Source: an uncultured Sphingomonadaceae bacterium (lineage in GTDB: Bacteria > Pseudomonadota > Alphaproteobacteria > Sphingomonadales > Sphingomonadaceae). Taken from it: DNA of 64,000 bases. The number at the start of each line of letters is the position of its first letter. The stretch's first letter is position 1. Below the pieces are notes generated by a model that worked only from the letters and a program-made list of their open reading frames with translations, made no database searches and was not told where the DNA came from. The DNA lies in contig CANNCV010000002.1 in assembly GCA_947503245.1 (NCBI GenBank), positions 682,001 to 746,000 on the forward strand, given 5' to 3'. A program made the position numbers and the translations under genes. Below, one piece after another: positions 29,276-36,812 of the stretch.

Positions 29276-29557
29276 CTAGTCGTTATTCAAACGCTCACGC
29301 ATTTCTTTGCCTGGCTTGAAATATGGCACCCGCTTTGACGGGACATCCACAGCTTCACCCGTGCGCGGGTTACGGCCTTTGCGCGACGCTCTTTCACGTG
29401 TTGAAAAGGCACCAAAGCCGCGTAACTCTACACGGCCATCTTCAGCCAATTGCTGGGTAATCTGGTTAAAAAAGAGATCGAGAATTTTTTCAACTTCTTC
29501 AATCTTCAGTTCAGGATTTTCATCAACAAGCTTCTTCAACAATTCTGATCGAATCAC
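29276..29557 (-). CDS. ihfB: integration host factor beta subunit
   Basis: Nucleoid protein of 93 residues that bends DNA as a heterodimer with IHF alpha. The DNA-binding arm RGFGAFSTRERASRKGRNPRTGE and KRVPYFKPGKEMRERL are family hallmarks. The start is GTG (MIRSELLKKL). It follows rpsA in the same direction, the common alphaproteobacterial order. IHF may also assist the integrase of the neighbouring prophage. Confidence 0.94.
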   Translation of the reverse strand: MIRSELLKKLVDENPELKIEEVEKILDLFFNQITQQLAEDGRVELRGFGAFSTRERASRKGRNPRTGEAVDVPSKRVPYFKPGKEMRERLNND

Positions 29558-29700
29558 TTTTTAGGCCCCCACAGTAAAGTTGGAGAAAAGACGCCTGGCC
29601 AATTTTAAAAGCCTGGAGCTTGTGCGTATCACAATATCAGAATAGTGGCAGAAAAATCGGCTTTTGACAATGCCTTGGGAATGATTTCGTTAGCGAATTA

Positions 29701-29737
29701 ATGGCCGGGAACAGGCTAAATGCATATTCCCGGCCAT
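29701..29737 (-). terminator. hairpin after rpsA
   Basis: Perfect 11-base inverted repeat ATGGCCGGGAA / TTCCCGGCCAT starting 14 bases after the rpsA stop on the minus strand, flanked by AT-rich sequence but with no clean U-run. Probably a terminator or a processing hairpin separating rpsA from ihfB. Confidence 0.55.
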
Positions 29738-29750
29738 AATATTCGTTAAA

Positions 29751-31451
29751 TCAGTCTTTTTTCTTCAATGCTTCGCCGAGAATATCGCCGAGGCTGGCGC
29801 CCGAGTCGGACGAACCATATTGCTCAACAGCCTGCTTCTCTTCTGCAAGCTGATGCGCTTTGATAGAGAAGTTTGGTTTCTTCGAACGGTCAAAACCAAC
29901 GACCATGGCATCGATTTTCTGGCCGTTTTGGAAACGGTCAGGACGCTGCTCATCACGGTCACGACCAAGATCAGAACGCTTAACAAATCCAGTTACGCCG
30001 TCATCACCAGCCTGAACTTCCAGACCACTATCGGTAACCTGCAAAATGGTCACGGTAACAACCGCACCTTTACGCAAGCTGCTTCCGGTTGCTGCTTCAG
30101 CAGAAGGCGCACCTTTTTCAAGTTGCTTCATACCCAGCGAAATACGCTCTTTCTCAACATCAACGTCAAGAACGATAGCTTTTACCTGCTCACCCTTACG
30201 GTGCAGGTTAAGCGCGTCTTCGCCAGAAATGCCCCAAGCGATATCTGACATGTGCACCATGCCGTCAACATCGCCTTCCAGCCCGATAAACAGACCGAAT
30301 TCGGTTGCATTCTTAACTTCGCCTTCAACTGTTGTGCCAACAGGATAGGTCTCCGCAAATGCATCCCAAGGATTATTCTGCGCTTGTTTCAGACCAAGGG
30401 AGATACGGCGTTTCTCGCTATCAACCTCAAGAACAATAACATCAACTTCCTGACTGGTGGATACGATTTTGCCAGGATGGACATTCTTCTTGGTCCAGCT
30501 CATTTCAGAAACGTGGACCAGACCTTCAATGCCGGGTTCCAGCTCAACAAAGGCACCATATTCGGTGATGTTGGTTACTGCGCCAGAGAGTTTTGCGCCA
30601 ATTGGATATTTGGCAACTGCGCCATCCCATGGATCGCTTTCCAGCTGCTTCATGCCCAGAGAAATACGCTGTGTATCTTGGTTGATGCGGATGATCTGAA
30701 CTTTCAGCGTGTCACCAATGTTGATCACTTCATTAGGGTGATTGATGCGCTTATAACTCATGTCGGTGACGTGAAGCAGACCATCAATGCCGCCCAAATC
30801 TACAAAGGCACCATAATCGGTGATGTTCTTAACAACGCCTTCAATAACCTGATTTTCGGTGAGGTTCTGGATCAGACCAGAACGCTGTTCCGCACGTGTC
30901 TCTTCCAGAACGGCACGGCGTGATACAACGATGTTGCCACGGCGACGGTCCATTTTCAAAATCTGGAACGGCTGCGGAATATCCATCAGCGGCTGCACAT
31001 CACGCACGGGGCGGATATCGACCTGGCTGCCAGGCAAAAAGGCTACAGCGCCGTCAAGATCAACAGTGAAGCCGCCTTTGACACGGCCATAGATAACGCC
31101 TTCAACGCGCTTGCCTTCGCCGAACTCATCTTCAAGACGATCCCAAGCAGCTTCCCGGCGTGCGCGATCGCGGGACAGCATGGCTTCGCCATCAGCATTT
31201 TCCACACGGTCAACATAAACTTCTACTTCGTCACCGATTTTCAGATCGGCTTTCTGACCGGGCGCAGCGAACTCACGCAGAGCAACGCGGCCTTCGGATT
31301 TAAGACCCACATCGATGACGGCTTTGTCATTTTCGATGCCGGTTACGGTGCCTTTGACCACGCGACCTTCAAAGTCCTGATCTTCGCCACCTAGTGATTC
31401 GTTAAGCATTGCCGCGAAATCATCGCGGGTTGGATTTGCCGATGAGGCCAT
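29751..31451 (-). CDS. rpsA: 30S ribosomal protein S1
   Basis: RNA-binding ribosomal protein of 566 residues that helps mRNA bind the 30S subunit. Six S1/OB repeats can be followed, each with the G-x-V-x-G...GAFV-x-L/GLVH pattern (for example DYGAFVDLGGIDGLLHVTDMSY and EYGAFVELEPGIEGLVHVSEMSW). AAGGAAC precedes the ATG. It lies downstream of cmk, as in most proteobacteria. A stem-loop sits in its leader. Confidence 0.97.
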   Translation of the reverse strand: MASSANPTRDDFAAMLNESLGGEDQDFEGRVVKGTVTGIENDKAVIDVGLKSEGRVALREFAAPGQKADLKIGDEVEVYVDRVENADGEAMLSRDRARREAAWDRLEDEFGEGKRVEGVIYGRVKGGFTVDLDGAVAFLPGSQVDIRPVRDVQPLMDIPQPFQILKMDRRRGNIVVSRRAVLEETRAEQRSGLIQNLTENQVIEGVVKNITDYGAFVDLGGIDGLLHVTDMSYKRINHPNEVINIGDTLKVQIIRINQDTQRISLGMKQLESDPWDGAVAKYPIGAKLSGAVTNITEYGAFVELEPGIEGLVHVSEMSWTKKNVHPGKIVSTSQEVDVIVLEVDSEKRRISLGLKQAQNNPWDAFAETYPVGTTVEGEVKNATEFGLFIGLEGDVDGMVHMSDIAWGISGEDALNLHRKGEQVKAIVLDVDVEKERISLGMKQLEKGAPSAEAATGSSLRKGAVVTVTILQVTDSGLEVQAGDDGVTGFVKRSDLGRDRDEQRPDRFQNGQKIDAMVVGFDRSKKPNFSIKAHQLAEEKQAVEQYGSSDSGASLGDILGEALKKKD

Positions 31452-31477
31452 AAATGTTCCTTAGTATTGCTTTTTCC

Positions 31478-31508
31478 GGCCAAGCGGTTGGTTCCGCTGG
31501 TCTTGGCC
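31478..31508 (-). promoter_or_regulatory. stem-loop in the rpsA leader
   Basis: GGCCAAGCGG...CCGC-TGGT-CTTGGCC forms a 7-base plus 4-base stem with a bulge, ending 26 bases before the rpsA ATG. S1 is known in enterobacteria to repress its own translation through leader structure; whether this hairpin does so here is inference. It could instead be part of the cmk transcript end. Confidence 0.4.
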
Positions 31509-31662
31509 CAAACTGCCGCCTTTACCTCATGTAAAGACAGCATTCTCAAGACGTTAGCATCAGAAACACAATAGACATTCATAACCATCAAAACGCATCA
31601 AGGCGGTCCGTTTTGGCGGAACGCCCTTAGGCAGATATTGATAAGTTTGAATGGCTGGGCCG

Positions 31663-32289
31663 TTAGCGGCCTTCTATCCTGTCTCTGACAAGCATAATCG
31701 CCTGTCGAACGGCGGCGGCTATAGTCATTTCCGACGTATCTAGCAAGTCCGCATCTTGTGCGGGTTTTAGCGGCGCAGCAGCGCGGCCACTGTCACGCGC
31801 ATCCCGCTTGATGATATCAGCCAGCATATTATCGAAACTTGGTTGCTCACCCTTTGCCTGCATTTCATTAAAACGCCGAGTGGCACGGGCCTCGGCAGAT
31901 GCGGTCACAAATAATTTGGCATCGGCTTCCGGCGCAATCACTGTGCCAATATCCCGGCCATCGAGCACTGCGCCGCCTATCTGGTTCTTAAATGCCAATT
32001 GCCGCTCCAACAGCGCTTCACGGACCGCAGGGTGCACCGACACCCGGCTAGCCAACCCACCAGTCGTTTCACTGCGCAAATCAGGCAGATCAAGCAGCGC
32101 ATCATCAAAACCGCAAGCCGCCAGTGCATCGCTTTCCTTATCTGGGTCGCCACATGCGCGCGCCACGGCATATCCAACAGCACGATATAATAAGCCGGTA
32201 TCCAGATAGGGCAGACCAAATTCCTGCGCCAAAGCCCGGGCGATAGTGCCCTTGCCCGATGCGCTGGGCCCATCAACAGCGATGATCAT
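31663..32289 (-). CDS. cmk: cytidylate kinase
   Basis: Phosphorylates CMP and dCMP with ATP. The P-loop GPSASGKGT is right after the start, with YLDTGLLYRAVG and LDGRDIGTVI following as in the family. This ATG is preceded by a strong AAGGAG at ideal spacing and gives the normal length of about 208 residues. The frame is nevertheless open for 75 more codons upstream with its own ATG, so a longer membrane-attached form is possible (separate entry). It lies between aroA and rpsA, the usual order. Confidence 0.93.
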   Translation of the reverse strand: MIIAVDGPSASGKGTIARALAQEFGLPYLDTGLLYRAVGYAVARACGDPDKESDALAACGFDDALLDLPDLRSETTGGLASRVSVHPAVREALLERQLAFKNQIGGAVLDGRDIGTVIAPEADAKLFVTASAEARATRRFNEMQAKGEQPSFDNMLADIIKRDARDSGRAAAPLKPAQDADLLDTSEMTIAAAVRQAIMLVRDRIEGR

Positions 32290-32514
32290 TGCGCTCCTTT
32301 CCTTGTCAGCTTTTTCCTTTAGGCGCTTCTCCCGATAGAAGCTGCCCCCACGCCAACGAATTTCTATCAGCATTGCAACGAGGAGCGCGAATGGCAAAAC
32401 AAACCTGATAAGGGGCCAATTAATATCATTCCATTGTGCCCCATCATAGAGACTTAGACACAGGCCCACAAATAGGATCGCCGCAAAGTTTATCCAGACA
32501 TTTCTCCAAAACAT
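32290..32514 (-). other. in-frame membrane-spanning extension upstream of cmk
   Basis: Seventy-five codons continuous with cmk, with no stop between. They encode two hydrophobic segments (about residues 7-22 and 36-50) and then a very basic/acidic linker (REKRLKEKADKERS). Translation could begin at the ATG 12 bases after the aroA stop, with AGAGA upstream. Either it is a small membrane protein fused to Cmk, or the gene gives two products from two starts. I know of no such fusion as a standard form of Cmk. Confidence 0.5.
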
Positions 32515-32526
32515 AACGTATCTCTT

Positions 32527-33873
32527 TTAGGTCGCGGCCTTTTGCAAAAGCGTTTCAAACACAGGAAAGCTGGTCGCGATTGGGCGCACATCGTCAATTT
32601 CCACGCCGGTCTTGCTCATACAGCCAGCAATGGCAAAGCTCATGGCGATACGGTGGTCCAGCGCGCTGGCAATCGTTGGTTTGGCCTGTGGCGCAAAAGG
32701 TTCGCCATCCCGCCCTTCAATGTTCAAGCCGTCTGCGGTTTCCTCAATATTGACATCAAGCTGTTTAAGACCCTGCGCCATAATGCCCAGCCGGTCAGAC
32801 TCTTTGACCCGCAATTCCTCCAACCCGCTGGTACGCGTCGTCCCTTTGGCCAGTGCTGCCGCGATAAAGAATATCGGGCATTCATCAATCATCAGCGGCG
32901 CCAGTGCAGGATCAAGATCAATGGCGGACAGGTTCGAATGGCGCACATGTAGATCGGCAACAGGCTCTCCGCCAATTTCGCGCGGATTCAGTTCCACTAT
33001 ATCGCCGCCCATTGCCCGCAAAGCCGTGACAAGGCCGGTGCGTGTCGGGTTCATGCCAACATTATTGATGACAAGATCAGAGCCGGGAATAATCAGCGCA
33101 GCGACAATGAAGAAGGCAGCGGAAGAAATATCCCCTGGCACAATAATATCTTGGGGAGTGAAATCCGCCTCACCGCGCAATTGATGCACCAAGGCACCAT
33201 CATCATCGCGCGCACTGTTCAGCTCTGCACCAAAGCTACGCAGCATGCGTTCACTATGGTCGCGTGTTGGCACTGGCTCGATAACCGTTGTGACCCCCGG
33301 CGTATTAAGGCCAGCAAGCAAGACCGCTGACTTTACCTGTGCTGAGGCAACGGGCAATGTATAATTTATTGGCACAGCAGGGCAAAGACCGCGCATCATA
33401 ATCGGCAAACGTTCATCACCGCCCTGTGACTGAAATTCTGCGCCCATTTGCGACAAGGGCCGGGTTACGCGCCCCATTGGCCGGCCAGATAAAGACGCAT
33501 CACCAATAAATGTTGCCGAGATATTATGGCTAGCGAGCAGCCCCATAAGCAACCGTGTTGATGTTCCGCTATTGCCCATATCGAGTGCGCCAGCGGGTTG
33601 AAGCAACCCGCCAATGCCCACCCCATTGACCAACCAATCGCCAGTCGCCGAATCATGAACAATATCAGCGCCCATCGCGCGCATGGCACCGATTGTGGCC
33701 AAAACATCCTCACCCTCCAACAGTCCAGAGATTCGGCTCTGCCCTATGGCCAGTGCAGAAAACATGATGGAACGGTGAGAAATAGACTTGTCGCCAGGCA
33801 CGGTAATTGTGCCTTTTAGCGCGGTTGAACGGCCAAAGCTCCTTGGTTCAGCAGGGGTATTAGGCGATGACAT
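32527..33873 (-). CDS. aroA: 3-phosphoshikimate 1-carboxyvinyltransferase (EPSP synthase)
   Basis: Shikimate-pathway enzyme joining shikimate 3-phosphate and PEP. Motifs VPGDKSISHRS near residue 25, MGNSGTSTRLL near 95 and LRVKESDRL near 360 are diagnostic. Its 448 residues match the family. It is followed 12 bases later by the extended cmk frame. Confidence 0.97.
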   Translation of the reverse strand: MSSPNTPAEPRSFGRSTALKGTITVPGDKSISHRSIMFSALAIGQSRISGLLEGEDVLATIGAMRAMGADIVHDSATGDWLVNGVGIGGLLQPAGALDMGNSGTSTRLLMGLLASHNISATFIGDASLSGRPMGRVTRPLSQMGAEFQSQGGDERLPIMMRGLCPAVPINYTLPVASAQVKSAVLLAGLNTPGVTTVIEPVPTRDHSERMLRSFGAELNSARDDDGALVHQLRGEADFTPQDIIVPGDISSAAFFIVAALIIPGSDLVINNVGMNPTRTGLVTALRAMGGDIVELNPREIGGEPVADLHVRHSNLSAIDLDPALAPLMIDECPIFFIAAALAKGTTRTSGLEELRVKESDRLGIMAQGLKQLDVNIEETADGLNIEGRDGEPFAPQAKPTIASALDHRIAMSFAIAGCMSKTGVEIDDVRPIATSFPVFETLLQKAAT

Positions 33874-34082
33874 GCGGCTCCAAACTGACGATGTTATTGA
33901 ACGTGATAATCATTGGGCTTTTGACAGCGCGGCAAAGCTATGGCAAGGCGCAGCCCACTTTACGGGTCAGTAAAGCTGTTTTCTTTGAAAATCACTGGTC
34001 TGAACCCTTTAAATTCCAATTTTATTGTGCATATGGTCGAGCAAAGAAAAATTGGCCGAGACATGAACAAAAAGGCAAGAAA

Positions 34083-34397
34083 ATGGTAAAACCTGAATGG
34101 GGCACAAAGCAAAGCTGCCCAAAATGTGGCACCCGCTTTTACGATCTGGGCAATGATGACCCTGCAACATGCATTGAATGTGGCAATGAGTGGCATCCGG
34201 AGCCTGTGCTGAAATCAAAACAGCCTCTGCCATTTGAAGAAGCTGACGGCAAAAAAGAAAATGATGCCGATTTGGCGGATGATGAAGATCTGGACGTTGA
34301 TGAGAGCGAAAACACCGCTGATGGCGATGTTGACCTTGGCGGCGATGAAGATCTGGGTGTCAAAAAAGCCGATGACGAGCGCGAAGACGATACTTAA
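34083..34397 (+). CDS. TIGR02300 family zinc-ribbon protein
   Basis: 104-residue alphaproteobacterial protein of unknown role. The N terminus has a CxxC...CxxC zinc ribbon (QSCPKCGTRFYDLGNDDPATCIECG), then a long acidic Asp/Glu tail. The start was set after AAGGCAAG at MVKPEWG; the open frame upstream is not supported. The gene ends in a hairpin terminator. Confidence 0.9.
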   Translation: MVKPEWGTKQSCPKCGTRFYDLGNDDPATCIECGNEWHPEPVLKSKQPLPFEEADGKKENDADLADDEDLDVDESENTADGDVDLGGDEDLGVKKADDEREDDT

Positions 34398-34407
34398 TCC
34401 ATAAATG

Positions 34408-34438
34408 GGGTGATGGCATGGCTATCACCCAAATTTTT
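34408..34438 (+). terminator. rho-independent terminator
   Basis: GGGTGAT...ATCACCC stem with a nine-base loop followed by AAATTTTT, starting 11 bases after the stop of the TIGR02300 gene. Confidence 0.7.
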
Positions 34439-34511
34439 GCTTGATGCGATGGAGCCGCTCGACTAATGAGCGTGCTGCACAACCTGCTTCCCACAGCAGG
34501 CTTTGATATAT

Positions 34512-34587
34512 GGGGCCTTAGCTCAGCTGGGAGAGCGCTTCGCTGGCAGCGAAGAGGTCAGCGGTTCGATCCCGCTAGGCTCCACCA
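34512..34587 (+). tRNA. tRNA-Ala (GGC)
   Basis: Complete 76-base cloverleaf: acceptor GGGGCCT/AGGCTCC, D arm GCTCAGCTGGGAGAGC, anticodon stem CTTCG/CGAAG with loop CTGGCAG (anticodon GGC), T arm GCGGTTCGATCCCGC, and encoded CCA. The phage integrase gene lies 57 bases downstream, so the 3' half is the likely left attachment site. Confidence 0.97.
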
Positions 34588-34644
34588 GCTTTCCTGAGGT
34601 TTTTAGGAATTTTAAAACATTTACTGCTGGTACTTGCGTACCAA

Positions 34645-35655
34645 CTACCAGGTCAGCGCATCGCTGGCGTCACGCATATATGATGGAGAATATCGCGCAT
34701 AATGGCGCTCTGTCACAGTGACGGTTGAATGCGCCATGTATTGCGAAATCTTCTCCATGGGCACATTAGCCTGCGCCATCCACACACCCGCCGTATGCCG
34801 GAATATATGGGCGCTGCAATGGACGCCCGCGCGTTCACCGGCATTCTTCAGGCTCTTTTTGACATTTTTGACGGGCTTTAGGCCATATTCGATGACATGG
34901 TTTGTCTGCCGTGCATTATATGCGGTTTGCAATGCTGCGAAAGCCCGGTCGTTAATCGGCACAACAGTGCGACCTTTGTTTGTTTTGTGCCGCCCAGGGG
35001 GCAGATAATCAATTGTGCGGTCAACAAAGTTTACCCTATCCCATGTCAGGTCAAGAATAGCGGACATGCGGGCTGCGGTAGTAACCGCCAATATAATGAA
35101 TAATCTGGTGTGCGGCGCCTCTGTAAGGTCCATAATACGCGCAACATCATCTTTTGTAAGCCAATGGCTGCGAGGTTTTGATGCTGGTGGCAACCATATG
35201 GCTGGTGCCGCAGATCTGTAATGAAAATTCAAACATGCGCGCAATAACTGTAATTCCGTTCTGGCCGTGGAATCGGATTTACCTTGCGCCTTTCGGGCGG
35301 AGTAGTATTCGCGGCAATCATCGCGGGTTATTGCCTTGCCAAGCCTGTGGGCAAAATGGGGCTTTAATGCCACCCATGCATATTTCAAATTGTCAGGATT
35401 TGCTATTTCGATCTGTCGCGCCGCTTCATAGGCTGGCCATAAATCAAGTAATCTATCGCTTAACGGTTTCTTATGGGCTTTCCAGATTTCACTAGCGCGA
35501 GACTCGGCAAGCCCTTTGTCTGTCGTACCAGTCGAGATTCGTGTGCGGTGCTGGCCGCAATCGCTGTACCAGATGACAACGTATTTGCCCCTGTGCTGGC
35601 CGAGCCGCCATTGCCGTTCAAATCCGCCTTGCCGCGCTGGACCAGATTTTTGCAT
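34645..35655 (-). CDS. int: phage integrase (tyrosine recombinase)
   Basis: Site-specific recombinase of 336 residues. Catalytic residues fit the family: Arg196 (AARMSAILDLTW), His283 and Arg286 (HIFRH), His309 (MAHS) and Tyr319 (ERHYARY). An N-terminal arm-binding part (RQWRLGQHRGKYVVIWY) and a SAM-like core-binding domain precede. It faces the tRNA-Ala gene 57 bases away, the expected geometry for tRNA-directed integration. Its start lies 196 bases inside the preceding HTH gene. Confidence 0.95.
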   Translation of the reverse strand: MQKSGPARQGGFERQWRLGQHRGKYVVIWYSDCGQHRTRISTGTTDKGLAESRASEIWKAHKKPLSDRLLDLWPAYEAARQIEIANPDNLKYAWVALKPHFAHRLGKAITRDDCREYYSARKAQGKSDSTARTELQLLRACLNFHYRSAAPAIWLPPASKPRSHWLTKDDVARIMDLTEAPHTRLFIILAVTTAARMSAILDLTWDRVNFVDRTIDYLPPGRHKTNKGRTVVPINDRAFAALQTAYNARQTNHVIEYGLKPVKNVKKSLKNAGERAGVHCSAHIFRHTAGVWMAQANVPMEKISQYMAHSTVTVTERHYARYSPSYMRDASDALTW

Positions 35656-35810
35656 TCAAATTTCTCAACCTCATCCGCTGGAATGCGAATCATTTTCGCA
35701 CCCAAGCGGAAATAGGCCAAAGTGCCGCTATCAAGCAAATTACGGATATATTGCGGCGTACATTGCCACCGCTTTGCGAGCGTTTGTGGAGTGAATGGCG
35801 GTGGTGTCAT
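35460..35810 (-). CDS. excisionase-like HTH protein
   Basis: 116 residues. Residues 1-55 form a MerR/excisionase-type helix-turn-helix (PQTLAKRWQCTPQYIRNLLDSGTLAYFRLGAKMIRIPADEV), likely directing excision or repressing the early operon. The C-terminal half is Ser/Ala/Thr-rich and lies entirely in another frame of the integrase start, a 196-base overlap. That tail may be tolerated rather than functional. Its ATG overlaps the stop of a 19-codon ORF. Confidence 0.75.
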   Translation of the reverse strand: MTPPPFTPQTLAKRWQCTPQYIRNLLDSGTLAYFRLGAKMIRIPADEVEKFECKNLVQRGKADLNGNGGSASTGANTLSSGTAIAASTAHESRLVRQTKGLPSLALVKSGKPIRNR

Positions 35811-35866
35811 TCAACAAGATTTTCCGATATTTTCTCAGCCGCCAATGCTTTTTGCTTAGCGTCCAT
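35807..35866 (-). CDS. possible 19-residue peptide upstream of the HTH gene
   Basis: Short frame MDAKQKALAAEKISENLVE with its stop overlapping the next start by ATGA, the same coupling used by the whole early operon. It could be a small protein or simply a translational bridge. No codon-level evidence beyond the overlap. Confidence 0.35.
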   Translation of the reverse strand: MDAKQKALAAEKISENLVE

Positions 35867-35929
35867 TTCAGAACCTCAAACAATAGCATTGATAAATTTC
35901 AGGTGTATTTGTCATGTCATGCGTTCCTT

Positions 35930-36115
35930 TTATGCGAATGCAATGTAATTGATGGTGATGGCGGCGGCAGCGATGGCCATGCAGATGGAACCGGCCCAAA
36001 TATCGGGTGCCCAATGGGGCGGATCAGCCGGATGATGCTGGCTGCACTTTCTGCACTTGCAATCACTGGCGTGTATGCGCTGGTTGATGACCTCTATAAT
36101 CTGCTGATCGGTCAT
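35930..36115 (-). CDS. small phage protein, Cys-rich with C-terminal membrane helix
   Basis: 61 residues: a hydrophilic start, a CKCRKC cysteine cluster near residue 20 and a hydrophobic C-terminal helix (SICMAIAAAAITINYIAFA). Unknown function. Coupled by ATGA to the preceding small gene. Confidence 0.55.
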   Translation of the reverse strand: MTDQQIIEVINQRIHASDCKCRKCSQHHPADPPHWAPDIWAGSICMAIAAAAITINYIAFA

Positions 36116-36291
36116 AGCGCTTTGCTTTCGCTATCGTTGGTTGCCAGTGCCATTTGCCGCACCAAATCCATATGCTCACATGTTGGCCCGCTACGGTCTG
36201 GATATGGGCCGGTATATGCGCGTGGCGGTCCTTTGCTGCGATCAACCTCAAGCCGTGCCCATCGCGCCAATTGATAAACTGGTACATTCAT
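36112..36291 (-). CDS. small phage early protein, unknown
   Basis: 59 residues beginning MNVPVYQLARWARLEV; no recognised domain. The start was chosen because it overlaps the preceding stop by ATGA; the open frame upstream lies inside that gene. Its own stop overlaps the next start in the same way. Confidence 0.6.
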   Translation of the reverse strand: MNVPVYQLARWARLEVDRSKGPPRAYTGPYPDRSGPTCEHMDLVRQMALATNDSESKAL

Positions 36292-36812
36292 GCTGATTTC
36301 TCCTGATAGGGTGGAAAGTATCGGTAAGAGGTGATTTTGCGGGTTGGATCGCTTTCGCGGGTCAGGCGGCAATGCATGTAAATGTCATTGAAACCGCGTT
36401 CTGGATCGATGTGCCAGCGCATGGCGATGACCAGATTTGCCTGATGCGCGGTCGCGTCATCCAGACCGTGATTTTCTGCATATATTTCTGCCAAGGTGCG
36501 CAGACTGGCATCGATGGCGTCACGGCGTTCAAAAACTGTCAGCTTGTCCGCCGGTTCACCTTCACCGGTTATAATCCAGTGCCAATCTGCGGCGATGCTG
36601 CGCCATATTGCAATTTGGGCCTGTGCCTCATCAGCGGATAATTGGCCGCGCTGCACCATAGCCGGAAAGTTCTTTTCACGCTGGGCCAGCATCTTTTTGG
36701 CCTGTGCTGCAATATCTTCTAAACTATTGGCCTCACATGGCGGTTCTGGGCAAGTTAAGCCTTGCCAGACGCGGTGCGGAACATTTGCATATTTGTGGGT
36801 TTTGCTGGTCAT
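36288..36812 (-). CDS. phage early protein, unknown
   Basis: 174 residues, mostly helical by composition, with no family I recognise. A Lys/Gln-rich segment (about 37-70) is followed by a Trp-rich stretch (IWRSIAADWHWIITGEGEPADK). It starts in the stop codon of the primase-helicase, so it is co-translated with it and may take part in replication. Confidence 0.72.
   Translation of the reverse strand: MTSKTHKYANVPHRVWQGLTCPEPPCEANSLEDIAAQAKKMLAQREKNFPAMVQRGQLSADEAQAQIAIWRSIAADWHWIITGEGEPADKLTVFERRDAIDASLRTLAEIYAENHGLDDATAHQANLVIAMRWHIDPERGFNDIYMHCRLTRESDPTRKITSYRYFPPYQEKSA

Noticed and set aside
33867..34082. Long N-terminal extension of the TIGR02300 gene
   Set aside because: It has no ribosome site and the zinc-ribbon family begins at the later ATG.
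34628..34642. GGTAC-TTGC-GTACC hairpin between tRNA-Ala and int as attachment core
   Set aside because: Too short to judge and not matched by a second copy in the window; more likely a weak transcript end of int.
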